In this document: piece by piece, positions 38,893 to 51,830 of the stretch
Position numbering within the stretch: position 1 is the stretch's first letter
Layout of the letters: the number at the start of each line of letters is the position of its first letter
From: Oceaniglobus ichthyenteri
Lineage (GTDB): Bacteria > Pseudomonadota > Alphaproteobacteria > Rhodobacterales > Rhodobacteraceae
Reading direction: 5' to 3'
DNA: 64,000 nucleotides
NCBI RefSeq assembly: GCF_003057885.1
Contig: NZ_QAGK01000001.1
Span: 186,001-250,000 of the forward strand
The notes under the pieces: generated by a model
The model's input: the letters and a program-made list of their open reading frames with translations, nothing else
The model's database searches: none
What the model was told of the DNA's origin: nothing
Program-made: the position numbers and the translations under genes

Positions 38893-41634
38893 ATGAACGA
38901 TACCCCAGAAACCCCTGAAAACGATGATGAAAATGGCCCCGAACGCCCGGTTTACACTGGCGAGGTGATTTCGATCGCCGAAGAGATGAAGACCTCATTT
39001 CTTGATTATGCCATGTCGGTTATTGTTTCGCGTGCCATCCCCGATCTGCGTGACGGTCTGAAACCCGTGCATCGGCGGATTTTGTATGCGATGCATGAAA
39101 CCGGCAACACCCACGATAAATCCTATCGTAAATCGGCGCGGCCGGTCGGCGATGTGATGGGTAAATATCACCCCCACGGCGACAGCGCGATCTACGAGGC
39201 CCTCGTGCGAATGGCGCAAGACTTTTCAATGTCGTTGCCGCTGCTGGATGGACAGGGCAACTTTGGCTCGATGGATGGCGATAACGCCGCCGCCATGCGT
39301 TACACCGAAGTGCGGATGGACAAGCCTGCCGCGTTCTTGTTGGCCGATATTGAAAAAGAAACGGTTAATTTTCAGGATAACTACGACGGAAAAGACCGCG
39401 AACCGACAGTATTGCCGGCCCGGTTTCCGAACATGTTGGTTAATGGTGCGGGCGGAATTGCGGTTGGCATGGCCACCAATATCCCGCCCCACAACTTGGG
39501 CGAAGTGGTCGATGCAACGCTGGCCCTGATCGAAAATCCTGACCTGTCATCAGAAGAATTGATGCAGATCGTCCCTGCTCCGGATTTTCCGACCGGCGGG
39601 CTGATCCTGGGGCGTTCTGGCGCGCGCAAGGCGTATACCGAAGGGCGCGGCAGCGTGGTCATTCGCGCCAAGACCCGGATCGAAGAGATCAGGAAAGACC
39701 GCTATGCCATTGTTCTGGATGAAATTCCTTATCAGGTGAACAAGGCATCGATGATCGAAAAGATTGCCGAACTGGTGCGCGACAAACGCTTGGAAGGTAT
39801 CTCAAGCGTTCAGGATGAGTCTGATCGCGTTGGCGTGCGCGTGGTGATTGAGCTGAAACGCGATGCAACGCCCGAAGTCGTGTTGAACCAGCTGTTCCGC
39901 TTTACCCAGATGCAAACATCGTTCGGCTGCAACATGCTGGCGCTGAACGGCGGGCGCCCCGAACAGTTGACGCTTCGCGATTTTCTCACATATTTCATCA
40001 GCTTCCGCGAAGAAGTTGTAGCGCGCCGCACTGCGTTCGATCTGCGCAAGGCCCGCGAGCGCAGTCATATCCTGTGTGGTCTGGCGGTTGCCGTTTCCAA
40101 CGTCGATGAGGTCGTCGCCACGATACGCGCATCCATGGATGCGGCCGAAGCACGGCAAAAACTGATGGAGCGCCCCTGGCCCGCTGCCGAGATCGCGCCG
40201 TTCATCCGGCTGATCGATGATCCGAGCCATACAATCAACGATGATGGCACCTACAACCTGTCGGAAATACAGGCCCGCGCGATTTTGGAACTGCGCCTGC
40301 AACGTCTGACCCAACTTGGCGTCAAGGAAGTGACGGATGAGTTGGAAGAATTGGCCGCGAAAATAAAGGATTACCTCGACATCTTAAGGTCGCGCGACCG
40401 GATCATGGAAATCATTTCAAACGAACTGCAAGAGGTGAAAGACCAGTTTGCAGTGCCCCGGCGGACGGAAATCGTCGATTGGTCGGGCGACATGGAAGAC
40501 GAAGATCTGATCGAACGAGAAGACATGGTCGTGACGATTACCCAGACCGGCTATATCAAACGAACGCCTTTGGCAGAATTTCGCAGTCAACGCCGCGGCG
40601 GCAAGGGCCTGTCGGGCATGTCGACCAAGGATGAAGACGTCGTCACCACCCTGTTTGTGGCCAACACCCATACGCAGCTGTTGTTTTTCACCACAGATGG
40701 CATGGCTTACAAGTTGAAAACATGGCGTTTGCCGCTGGGTGGGCGCACGTCCAAAGGCAAGGCGATCGTGAATATCCTGCCGATTCCGACAGGCGTTTCC
40801 ATCGCGGCCATCATGCCGGTAGATCGCGACGAAAAAGAATGGGACGAGTTGCAGGCGGTGTTCTGCACCTCGGCGGGCACAGTGCGGCGCAACCGGTTGT
40901 CGGATTTCACCAATGTAATGCGCAACGGCAAGATCGCCATGAAGTTCGAAGGCGAAGATGCTGATATCAAACTGATAAACGTGCGCATTGCCGCCCCTGA
41001 CGACAACGTGATGCTGGTCACAAAATTGGGCCGTGCAATCCGATTCCGGGCCGAAGAAGTGCGGATTTTCAACTCGCGTTCCTCGATCGGCGTGCGCGGT
41101 ATCCGCCTGGCCAAGGGCGATGAGGTGGTTTCAATGGCCGTCATCCGCCATTTCGAAGCGACGCCGGAAGAGCGCACAACCTATCTGAAAATGCGCCGTG
41201 CGATGGCTGGGTTGACCGACGATGCCGAAACCGATGATGAAGATGCAGCCGCCGAAGATCAGAACTTCACGCAAGAGCGGTACGCCGAAATGTCAGCCGC
41301 CGAAGATCTGATCCTGACCATTACATCGAAAGGGTCTGGCAAGCTGTCTTCGTCCCATGATTACCCGCTTCGGGGGCGTGGTGGCCAGGGCGTGATGGCA
41401 ATGGACAAGGCCCGGCGTGGCGGCAATCTGGTGGCGTCATTCCCGGTGGAGCTGGACGATCAGATCATGCTGGCAACGTCAAAAGGCCAATCCATCCGCG
41501 TTCCGGTTGAGGGCATTTCTTTCCGCTCGCGCGGTGCGGGCGGGGTCAAGGTGTTTGACACAGGCGCCGGCGAAGAAGTGGTCAGCGTTGCCTGGATCGC
41601 CGATCAGGGTGATGAAGAAGCGATAGAAGAATAG
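38893..41634 (+). CDS. gyrA: DNA gyrase subunit A
   Basis: Breakage-reunion subunit that introduces negative supercoils with GyrB. 913 residues. Catalytic Tyr in [11 protein letters not shown] near 139; quinolone region [19 protein letters not shown] keeps Ser at the E. coli 83 position and has Glu where E. coli has Asp87; GyrA box QRRGGKG near 566-572, needed for DNA wrapping. The C-terminal beta-pinwheel carries an acidic insert ([18 protein letters not shown]) near 775-795. Ribosome binding site is weak. trmFO follows after five bases. Confidence 0.98.
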   Translation: MNDTPETPENDDENGPERPVYTGEVISIAEEMKTSFLDYAMSVIVSRAIPDLRDGLKPVHRRILYAMHETGNTHDKSYRKSARPVGDVMGKYHPHGDSAIYEALVRMAQDFSMSLPLLDGQGNFGSMDGDNAAAMRYTEVRMDKPAAFLLADIEKETVNFQDNYDGKDREPTVLPARFPNMLVNGAGGIAVGMATNIPPHNLGEVVDATLALIENPDLSSEELMQIVPAPDFPTGGLILGRSGARKAYTEGRGSVVIRAKTRIEEIRKDRYAIVLDEIPYQVNKASMIEKIAELVRDKRLEGISSVQDESDRVGVRVVIELKRDATPEVVLNQLFRFTQMQTSFGCNMLALNGGRPEQLTLRDFLTYFISFREEVVARRTAFDLRKARERSHILCGLAVAVSNVDEVVATIRASMDAAEARQKLMERPWPAAEIAPFIRLIDDPSHTINDDGTYNLSEIQARAILELRLQRLTQLGVKEVTDELEELAAKIKDYLDILRSRDRIMEIISNELQEVKDQFAVPRRTEIVDWSGDMEDEDLIEREDMVVTITQTGYIKRTPLAEFRSQRRGGKGLSGMSTKDEDVVTTLFVANTHTQLLFFTTDGMAYKLKTWRLPLGGRTSKGKAIVNILPIPTGVSIAAIMPVDRDEKEWDELQAVFCTSAGTVRRNRLSDFTNVMRNGKIAMKFEGEDADIKLINVRIAAPDDNVMLVTKLGRAIRFRAEEVRIFNSRSSIGVRGIRLAKGDEVVSMAVIRHFEATPEERTTYLKMRRAMAGLTDDAETDDEDAAAEDQNFTQERYAEMSAAEDLILTITSKGSGKLSSSHDYPLRGRGGQGVMAMDKARRGGNLVASFPVELDDQIMLATSKGQSIRVPVEGISFRSRGAGGVKVFDTGAGEEVVSVAWIADQGDEEAIEE

Positions 41635-41639
41635 CATTC

Positions 41640-42992
41640 ATGAACAAGACTTTGAACATCATCGGCGGAGGCATGGCCGGATCCGAGGCGGCGTGGCAGG
41701 CCGCCCAGGCCGGGATCGATGTTGTGCTGCACGAAATGCGCCCCAACGTCGCCACCTTTGCCCATCGCACCGGACATCTGGCCGAAATGGTGTGTTCAAA
41801 TTCGTTTCGCTCGGATGACAATGAACAGAATGCCGTGGGGCTTTTGCATTGGGAAATGCGCGCGGCTGGTGGCATCATCATGGCGATGGCCGAACAGCAC
41901 CGCCTGCCTGCGGGTGGGGCTTTGGCTGTTGATCGTGATCCGTTCGCGGCGGCGGTCACTGCAAAGCTCATGCAACATGACAAGATCACCGTTCAACATG
42001 ATGAAATTGTTGAACTTCCTGAAGATGGACATTGGATTATCGCCACCGGCCCGCTGACCTCGGGCAATCTGGCCGAGGCTATTCGCACCGAAACCGGGGC
42101 CGATGCCTTGGCGTTTTTCGATGCGATTGCGCCCATCGTCCATGCCGACAGCATCGATATGTCCAAGGCATGGATGCAATCACGCTATGACAAGGGCGAC
42201 ACCGAGGAAGAGCGCACCGCGTACGTCAATTGCCCCATGGACAAGACAACATATGAGGCCTTTATCGACGCGCTTTTGGCCGCTGACAAAACCGAATTCA
42301 AAGAAGGCGAAACAGCCGGATATTTCGATGGCTGCCTGCCGATCGAAGTGATGGCGGAACGGGGCCGCGAAACATTGCGGTTTGGCCCGATGAAGCCCAT
42401 TGGCCTGACCAACCCCCATCATCCCGATGTGAAACCCTATGCCGTGGTGCAGTTGCGCCGCGACAATAAACTGGGCACGCTTTATAATATTGTCGGCTTT
42501 CAAACCAAGATGAAGTATGGCGCGCAAACCAATGTTTTAAGGATGATTCCGGGATTACAGGACGCGCGATTTGCGCGCCTTGGCGGCATTCATCGCAACA
42601 CTTTCATCAACTCTCCGACATTGCTGGATGATCAGATGCGTTTGAAGTCCCGGCCGAATATTCGCTTTGCCGGGCAGATCACCGGCGTCGAAGGGTACGT
42701 TGAATCCGCCGCCATGGGTCTGCTTGCGGCGCGGTTGGCCGTGGCAGAAATCACCGGTGCGTCGTTGCCACCCGTGCCCGCCACCACCGCCATGGGCGCG
42801 TTGGTCAGCCATATCACCGGTGGCGCCGATGCAAAGACGTTTCAACCAATGAATGTGAATTTTGGCCTGTTTCCCCCTGTTGACGGTCTGAAATCGGGGC
42901 GGCGCGGACGCAAAGACCGATACAAGGCTTATACCGACCGGGCCAAGGCAGATTGGCAGGCATGGTTGGCGGCAGTCCCCGCATTGGCCTGA
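41640..42992 (+). CDS. trmFO: Methylenetetrahydrofolate--tRNA-(uracil-5-)-methyltransferase
   Basis: FAD- and folate-dependent enzyme making m5U54 in the tRNA T-loop. 450 residues. N-terminal FAD motif [25 protein letters not shown], the family-specific [12 protein letters not shown] near 49, [24 protein letters not shown], and [16 protein letters not shown]. GluQRS begins one base after its stop. Presence of TrmFO (not SAM-dependent TrmA) is usual in this class. Confidence 0.97.
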   Translation: MNKTLNIIGGGMAGSEAAWQAAQAGIDVVLHEMRPNVATFAHRTGHLAEMVCSNSFRSDDNEQNAVGLLHWEMRAAGGIIMAMAEQHRLPAGGALAVDRDPFAAAVTAKLMQHDKITVQHDEIVELPEDGHWIIATGPLTSGNLAEAIRTETGADALAFFDAIAPIVHADSIDMSKAWMQSRYDKGDTEEERTAYVNCPMDKTTYEAFIDALLAADKTEFKEGETAGYFDGCLPIEVMAERGRETLRFGPMKPIGLTNPHHPDVKPYAVVQLRRDNKLGTLYNIVGFQTKMKYGAQTNVLRMIPGLQDARFARLGGIHRNTFINSPTLLDDQMRLKSRPNIRFAGQITGVEGYVESAAMGLLAARLAVAEITGASLPPVPATTAMGALVSHITGGADAKTFQPMNVNFGLFPPVDGLKSGRRGRKDRYKAYTDRAKADWQAWLAAVPALA

Positions 42993-42993
42993 C

Positions 42994-43881
42994 ATGTTCG
43001 TTACCCGATTTGCGCCGTCGCCCACGGGGCCGCTGCATTTGGGCCATGCCTATTCGGCGCTTTTGGCGCATGATATGGCGATGGCAGCGGGTGGAATATT
43101 TCTGCTGCGTATTGAGGACATTGATCAGGAGCGCGCCCGCCCCGAATGGGAGGCGCAGATTTACGACGATCTGCATTGGCTTGGTCTGGATTGGGCGCAT
43201 CCACCAATGCGCCAATCCCAGCGGCAATCGGCCTATGTCGCTGCTTTGGATGACCTGTGGGATCGTCACCTTTTATTTCCATGTGCCTGCAGCCGACGCG
43301 ATCTGCTCCTCTCTGGTCAGGCTCCGCAAGAGGGGGCCGAGGCCGTACATGATGCCTGTCATCGCAAATGCACCCCACAGCCGGGCGGCGTTCCCTATCC
43401 GCCTCGGGTGCAAGGGCAACACCTGCGGCTTGATATGCGGAACGCTTTGGCCCTATGCAAACATCACAATGTTGCGGGAATTGACGATCAGCATGGCCTA
43501 AGCTTTCAAGAAACCGGGCCGACGCACCGTGGCACCGTATTCACAGCGCGCAGTGCATATGCCACCGACATCGCCGACGTCGTGATCGCGCGCCGCGATA
43601 TCGCGACATCCTATCACCTGTCGGTCGTTGTTGACGATGCCGCGCAGGGGATTACCCATGTTGTGCGCGGCGAAGATTTGTTTGAAGCGACGCGCATACA
43701 CGTTCTGTTACAGAAACTGCTCCATCTTCCGACCCCGATTTACCACCATCATCGGTTGATCCGCGATGAGGCTGGCAAACGTCTTGCCAAACGCGATGAT
43801 GCGCGGGCGCTGGCAAAATACCGGGCCGAAGGCGCGACCCCAACCGATATTCGCCGCCTTGTGGGGCTAGACCATGGGTGA
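42994..43881 (+). CDS. gluQRS: Glutamyl-Q tRNA(Asp) synthetase
   Basis: Truncated glutamyl-tRNA synthetase that glutamylates queuosine 34 of tRNA(Asp). 295 residues; it has the catalytic domain but no anticodon-binding domain. [20 protein letters not shown] holds the HIGH motif (HLGH at 15-18), [15 protein letters not shown] follows, and the KMSKS-like loop is KRLAKRDD. Zinc ligands are likely in PCACSR and ACHRKC. Its last 15 bases overlap the convergent hisI gene. Confidence 0.94.
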   Translation: MFVTRFAPSPTGPLHLGHAYSALLAHDMAMAAGGIFLLRIEDIDQERARPEWEAQIYDDLHWLGLDWAHPPMRQSQRQSAYVAALDDLWDRHLLFPCACSRRDLLLSGQAPQEGAEAVHDACHRKCTPQPGGVPYPPRVQGQHLRLDMRNALALCKHHNVAGIDDQHGLSFQETGPTHRGTVFTARSAYATDIADVVIARRDIATSYHLSVVVDDAAQGITHVVRGEDLFEATRIHVLLQKLLHLPTPIYHHHRLIRDEAGKRLAKRDDARALAKYRAEGATPTDIRRLVGLDHG

Positions 43882-44226
43882 CGACAGTTCAATTTCGGCG
43901 CCGTCACGCAGCGCGGTATAAAAACACGACCGCCGGTTGGTATGACAGGCCGGGCCGATCTGGCGCACCTGGGCCAGCAGACAATCGCGATCACAATCCA
44001 GACGCAGTTCAACCAGATGTTGCACATGGCCACTGGTTTCGCCCTTGATCCAAAATGCCTGCCGCGAGCGTGACCAGTAGGTAACACGCCCGGTTTCCAG
44101 GGTTTTCGCAACCGCCGCGGCATTCATCCAGGCCATCATCAGAACTTCGCCAGATTCAGCATCTTGCGCAATACACGGGATCAGGCCAGCGGCGTCGTAA
44201 CGCAGGCTGTTGGGGTCAAACGACAT
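43867..44226 (-). CDS. hisI: Phosphoribosyl-AMP cyclohydrolase
   Basis: Third step of histidine synthesis. 119 residues, the stand-alone HisI. Metal and active-site motifs: [38 protein letters not shown], and [20 protein letters not shown] with its three conserved Cys. Located about 7 kb from hisBHAFE and opposite in direction; its 3' end overlaps gluQRS tail to tail. Confidence 0.96.
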   Translation of the reverse strand: MSFDPNSLRYDAAGLIPCIAQDAESGEVLMMAWMNAAAVAKTLETGRVTYWSRSRQAFWIKGETSGHVQHLVELRLDCDRDCLLAQVRQIGPACHTNRRSCFYTALRDGAEIELSSPMV

Positions 44227-44298
44227 GGGGCCACCTTTTCTTTGGGTCTTTCCAACGCTATCTAAGGCAGAGGTTCAAGAAACGAAAGCGTAAGCCCG

Positions 44299-44748
44299 AT
44301 GTCTGACAGCGATATGATCAAGCTTTATTCCGGGCGAATCCTGGCTCTGGCGGCGGATATGCCATTCACCGCTCCGCTTGCCAATCCCGATGCCACGGCA
44401 CGGCGGCGCTCGCCTTTGTGCGGATCGACCGTGACGGTCTCTTTAACCCTCAGCGATGGTAAAATCGCGCAGTATGCCCAAGAGGTGAAAGCCTGCGCAC
44501 TGGGCCAAGCGGCGGCATCGGTTGTCGGGGCCAACATCATCGGCCGGACCCGCGCCGAAGTTGAAATGGCGCGCGATCAACTGAAAGCCATGCTGAAATC
44601 GGACGGCCCCGTGCCTGACGCGCCCTTTGACGGCCTTGGCGTGCTGCAACCTGCGAAAGATTACAAGAACCGCCATGCATCAATCATGCTGTCGCTGGAG
44701 GCAACGGTTGAAGCCCTTGAAAGTGCTGCGCAATCCGCTTGCGCCTGA
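44299..44748 (+). CDS. IscU/NifU-N-like iron-sulfur scaffold family protein with reduced ligand set
   Basis: 149 residues of the NifU N-terminal fold. PLCGSTVTVSL (Cys41) and VKACALGQAAASVVG (Cys66) match the first two cluster-binding cysteines of IscU. The third IscU Cys, in an HCS motif, is Ala127 here (NRHASIML), and the conserved Asp after the first Cys is Ser. It therefore probably does not bind a cluster as IscU does and may be a partner or regulator, or use Cys148. Conserved in related genomes as an annotated scaffold protein, to my knowledge. No isc or suf genes nearby; divergent from hisI. Confidence 0.75.
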   Translation: MSDSDMIKLYSGRILALAADMPFTAPLANPDATARRRSPLCGSTVTVSLTLSDGKIAQYAQEVKACALGQAAASVVGANIIGRTRAEVEMARDQLKAMLKSDGPVPDAPFDGLGVLQPAKDYKNRHASIMLSLEATVEALESAAQSACA

Positions 44749-44755
44749 GGCATCT

Positions 44756-44793
44756 AAAAAAACGCCGCGCATTCCTGTGGGGAATGGCGGCGC
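44756..44793 (-). terminator. Rho-independent terminator of the 38-residue membrane protein gene
   Basis: On the minus strand a GC-rich hairpin (CGCCGCCATTCC pairing with GGAATG-CGCGGCG, one bulge, 5-7 base loop) runs directly into seven T residues (44762-44756). It lies about 140 bases after the stop of the small gene at 44935 and faces that gene. For the convergent plus-strand scaffold gene it lacks a T-run. Confidence 0.82.
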
Positions 44794-44934
44794 AAGTGGC
44801 AAATCCGATCAACGCACCCGTTGATCCGGCGTTAACCCGGATCAGGGACAGTGAGGCAGTGCATCTGAGTTGGGGACAGGGATGCATTTGCGGGTGCAAC
44901 GGATTGCAGGGCAGTCAAGTAACCTGAGGCAACA

Positions 44935-45051
44935 TCACAGACCGGGAAGGTAAAGCCCGACCATCAGCAAAACAACCAAGGCAAAGGCACCTGCGAAATC
45001 CTGAAGCAACGTATCAGTGCGGCTAAAAACCGTTTTGATCTGTTTCAGCAT
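44935..45051 (-). CDS. Small single-span membrane protein, predicted SOS-induced
   Basis: 38 residues, too short for ordinary gene calling. The N-terminus MLKQIKTVFSRTDTLLQD is basic and amphipathic; residues 20-36 are hydrophobic (AGAFALVVLLMVGLYLPG), so it should insert with its N-terminus inside. GAAAGGG lies 7 bases before ATG 45051. Its only upstream sequence contains overlapping LexA boxes, and it has its own terminator downstream, so it looks like a real monocistronic gene downstream of recG. By size, topology and control it resembles SOS division inhibitors such as Caulobacter SidA or toxins such as TisB, but I see no sequence similarity and assign no function. Confidence 0.65.
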   Translation of the reverse strand: MLKQIKTVFSRTDTLLQDFAGAFALVVLLMVGLYLPGL

Positions 45052-45107
45052 CGTAAGCCCTTTCTTTGTATGCTCTGCTTTGTTGCCTCTTTGTTCCATA
45101 TCAAGTC

Positions 45108-45143
45108 GAACCTGTAAAGAACTTTATGAGAACATATGCGAAC
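45108..45143 (-). promoter_or_regulatory. Overlapping LexA (SOS) boxes
   Basis: GAAC occurs at 45108, 45119, 45130 and 45140. The first three are spaced exactly as GAAC-N7-GAAC-N7-GAAC, giving two overlapping perfect copies of the alphaproteobacterial LexA site (GTTC-N7-GTTC on the minus strand); the fourth follows after N6. The array spans 57-92 bases before the start of the 38-residue gene and ends seven bases short of the recG stop codon. No other gene start lies within reach on either strand. Confidence 0.75.
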
Positions 45144-45150
45144 AAAATGC

Positions 45151-49424
<4,274 letters not shown>

Positions 49425-49446
49425 TTATTTCAATGCCGCCAGCTGT

Positions 49447-50160
49447 TCAGGCGCTGGCGGCGACGGGCAACTCGTTCTCTTTCGGATCAGGATCGCGCAG
49501 AACATATCCGCGCCCCCATACCGTTTCGATGTAATTGTCGCCATCGGTCGCCTGCGACAGTTTCTTGCGCAGCTTGCAAATGAAAACATCGATGATTTTC
49601 AGTTCGGGTTCATCCATTCCGCCGTACAGGTGGTTCAGAAACATCTCTTTGGTCAGGGTCGTTCCTTTGCGCAAGGAAAGCAGTTCGAGCATCTGATATT
49701 CTTTGCCGGTAAGATGTACGGTTTTTCCACTGACACTAACCGTCTTGGCGTCCAGGTTCACCGAAATCTTGCCGGTGTTGATCACCGATTGGGCATGCCC
49801 TTTTGAACGACGAATGATCGCATGAATACGCGCAACCAATTCTTCCCGGTGGAACGGTTTGGTCAGATAATCATCGGCCCCAAATCCGAAACCCTTAATT
49901 TTGTTTTCGGTATCATCGGCCCCGGACAGGATCAAAATCGGTGTATCGATCCGCGCCAGACGCACCTGGCGCAACACTTCGTGCCCATTCATATCCGGCA
50001 GATTAAGATCCAGCAAAATGAGATCGTAATCATAGAGTTTGGCCAGATCGACGCCTTCTTCCCCCATGTCTGTGCAATACACGTTCAGGTTAGCATGGGT
50101 CAGCATCAATTCGATGCTGCGCGATGTGGTAGGGTCGTCTTCGACAAGTAGTATACGCAT
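49447..50160 (-). CDS. ctrA: Cell-cycle response regulator CtrA
   Basis: OmpR-type transcription factor controlling division, motility and related functions. 237 residues. Receiver: [20 protein letters not shown], phospho-acceptor Asp51 in [14 protein letters not shown], and Lys in [10 protein letters not shown]. Winged helix: [40 protein letters not shown] and [12 protein letters not shown] are nearly invariant in CtrA. ATG 50160 gives the standard start. Lies 89 bases after sciP, the gene for its antagonist; CtrA-like half sites lie in between. The essential CckA/ChpT genes are not in the window. Confidence 0.97.
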   Translation of the reverse strand: MRILLVEDDPTTSRSIELMLTHANLNVYCTDMGEEGVDLAKLYDYDLILLDLNLPDMNGHEVLRQVRLARIDTPILILSGADDTENKIKGFGFGADDYLTKPFHREELVARIHAIIRRSKGHAQSVINTGKISVNLDAKTVSVSGKTVHLTGKEYQMLELLSLRKGTTLTKEMFLNHLYGGMDEPELKIIDVFICKLRKKLSQATDGDNYIETVWGRGYVLRDPDPKENELPVAASA

Positions 50161-50208
50161 TGAAATCTCCGCCAGTTCCTGGATTGACCCCACCCTGATC
50201 GCTAAAGG

Positions 50209-50239
50209 TTAATGTCCCGTTACTCTTAATCCGGATTAA
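50209..50239 (-). promoter_or_regulatory. CtrA-like motif and perfect palindrome upstream of ctrA
   Basis: TTAA-N7-TTAC at 50209-50223 is one base away from the CtrA consensus TTAA-N7-TTAA. Next to it TTAATCCGGATTAA (50226-50239) is a perfect 14-base palindrome that also contains TTAA-N6-TTAA. Both lie 49-79 bases before the ctrA start, where autoregulation by CtrA would be expected. Confidence 0.45.
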
Positions 50240-50249
50240 CACGTTCTCC

Positions 50250-50528
50250 TTAAAGTTGTCTATATTTTTGAAGTCGTGTGGTTTTCAAGGCAGCCTCTCC
50301 ATGAAGATTCACGGCTTTTGACCATGATTCCAACTCTTCTGCGGTTAACCTGTAGGTTGCCATTGCCTCTTCTTCGCTGATCAGTCCGCCAATAACGGCG
50401 CGTACGACCGCCGCTTTTCGGCTGGCGACCCATCGTTTTGTCATCGGATCCGGTAAATCAGCGCGCGTCATCATTTGGCCCCCCGGCAGCTTTACGGCGC
50501 GTGGGCCGTCAACTTTCTTTAAAAACAT
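50250..50528 (-). CDS. sciP: CtrA inhibitor SciP (DUF1153)
   Basis: Small DNA-binding protein that blocks CtrA from recruiting RNA polymerase. 92 residues. The DUF1153 core is complete: KLPGGQMMTRADLPDPMTKR, WVASRKAAVVRAVIGGLISEEEA and a helix-turn-helix YRLTAEELESWSKAVNLHGE, ending LKTTRLQKYRQL. ATG 50528 is preferred for AAGGGG six bases upstream; a longer reading into the mnmA promoter lacks homology. It is immediately upstream of ctrA and divergent from mnmA. Confidence 0.92.
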   Translation of the reverse strand: MFLKKVDGPRAVKLPGGQMMTRADLPDPMTKRWVASRKAAVVRAVIGGLISEEEAMATYRLTAEELESWSKAVNLHGEAALKTTRLQKYRQL

Positions 50529-50650
50529 GGTTTCACCCCTTTCATGCCCCCACAACAAATCGTAGACCGCACCACTTAATGGGGAATGAAACCAACCCTT
50601 GAGAGTGTTTCCAATTTTCCTATATTCTTTCGATATATAAGGAGATAGCG

Positions 50651-51793
50651 ATGCCGCTTGATTCAAATCACCCGCTCAATTCGCTGGGTTTTGCAAAACC
50701 GCCCGCACAGACCCGTGTGGTGGTGGCGATGTCGGGCGGCGTCGACAGTTCGGTTGTTGCCGCCGAATTGGCCAGCCAGGGATATGATGTGGTGGGCGTG
50801 ACATTGCAGCTGTATGACCACGGTGCCGCCTTGGCGAAAAAGGGGGCCTGTTGCGCGGGGCGCGATATTCATGATGCCCGCCGGGTCGCCGAAACCATGG
50901 GTTTTCCCCATTATGTGCTGGATTATGAAAATAAATTCCGCGCAGCGGTGATTGACGAATTTGCCGACAGCTATCTGGCCGGGGCCACACCCGTGCCCTG
51001 TATCCGCTGTAACGAGCGGGTGAAATTCAAGGATTTGTTGGAAACCGCGCGCGATCTAGATGCCGATTGCATGGCGACCGGCCATTACATTCAGCGCAAG
51101 ATGGGCCCGCAAAAGGCCGAACTGCACGCCGCCGCCGATGCCGCCCGGGATCAAAGCTATTTCCTGTTTTCCACCACCCAGGATCAGTTGAATTTTCTGC
51201 GTTTTCCGTTGGGCCACCTGCCCAGCAAGGATGACACCCGCGCTTTGGCCGCAAAATACGGACTGAGCGTAGCCGATAAGCCCGACAGCCAGGATATTTG
51301 TTTCGTTCCAAACGGAAATTATGCCGCCGTTATCGAAAAATTGCGCCCCGGCGCGGCTGATCCCGGCCGCATCGTGGATGTGGACGGTACGGATTTGGGC
51401 GAACATCGCGGTGTGATTCATTATACGATCGGGCAACGTCGGGGCCTTGGGATTGGCGGTTTGGAAGACCCGCTTTATGTGGTGCGCCTGGATGTGGACC
51501 GCAAAGAGGTGGTTGTCGGGCCGAAATCCATGCTTTCGACCCGTATCGTGCCGCTGCGCGAAATCAACTGGTTGGGGGATGTGGCGATCACCGATCAGGC
51601 CGAGTGGCACGTGATGGTAAAGGTGCGATCAACCCGCCCACCCCGCGCCGCCATTCTGCGCCCGATCAGCGAAACCGAAGCAACGGTTGAATTGCTGACC
51701 CCGGAAGAGGGCGTGTCACCCGGCCAAGCCTGTGTGTTTTACGACCCCGATAGCACCCGAATTTTGGGCGGCGGATGGATCTGGAGGGGATAG
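50651..51793 (+). CDS. mnmA: tRNA-specific 2-thiouridylase MnmA
   Basis: Introduces 2-thiouridine at wobble U34. 380 residues. PP-loop SGGVDSS at 28-34; catalytic cysteines in [10 protein letters not shown] (Cys120) and DSQDICFVP (near 217); GATGHY-like [11 protein letters not shown] and the beta-barrel region [19 protein letters not shown] lies 7 bases before ATG 50651. Divergent from sciP and convergent with lpxB (37-base gap). The N-terminal 20 residues precede the usual core start by some ten residues. Confidence 0.97.
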   Translation: MPLDSNHPLNSLGFAKPPAQTRVVVAMSGGVDSSVVAAELASQGYDVVGVTLQLYDHGAALAKKGACCAGRDIHDARRVAETMGFPHYVLDYENKFRAAVIDEFADSYLAGATPVPCIRCNERVKFKDLLETARDLDADCMATGHYIQRKMGPQKAELHAAADAARDQSYFLFSTTQDQLNFLRFPLGHLPSKDDTRALAAKYGLSVADKPDSQDICFVPNGNYAAVIEKLRPGAADPGRIVDVDGTDLGEHRGVIHYTIGQRRGLGIGGLEDPLYVVRLDVDRKEVVVGPKSMLSTRIVPLREINWLGDVAITDQAEWHVMVKVRSTRPPRAAILRPISETEATVELLTPEEGVSPGQACVFYDPDSTRILGGGWIWRG

Positions 51794-51830
51794 GTTGTAA
51801 GCGTGCAACTTGGACTGTGCCCGGCATTGG

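Noticed and set aside
44884-44955. A 23-codon plus-strand ORF behind a GGGGACAGGG
   Set aside because: Too short, overlaps the 3' end of the better-supported micropeptide gene, basic composition without any pattern.
45130-45143. GAAC-N6-GAAC as an independent LexA site
   Set aside because: Spacing is one base short of the N7 consensus; kept only as part of the array.
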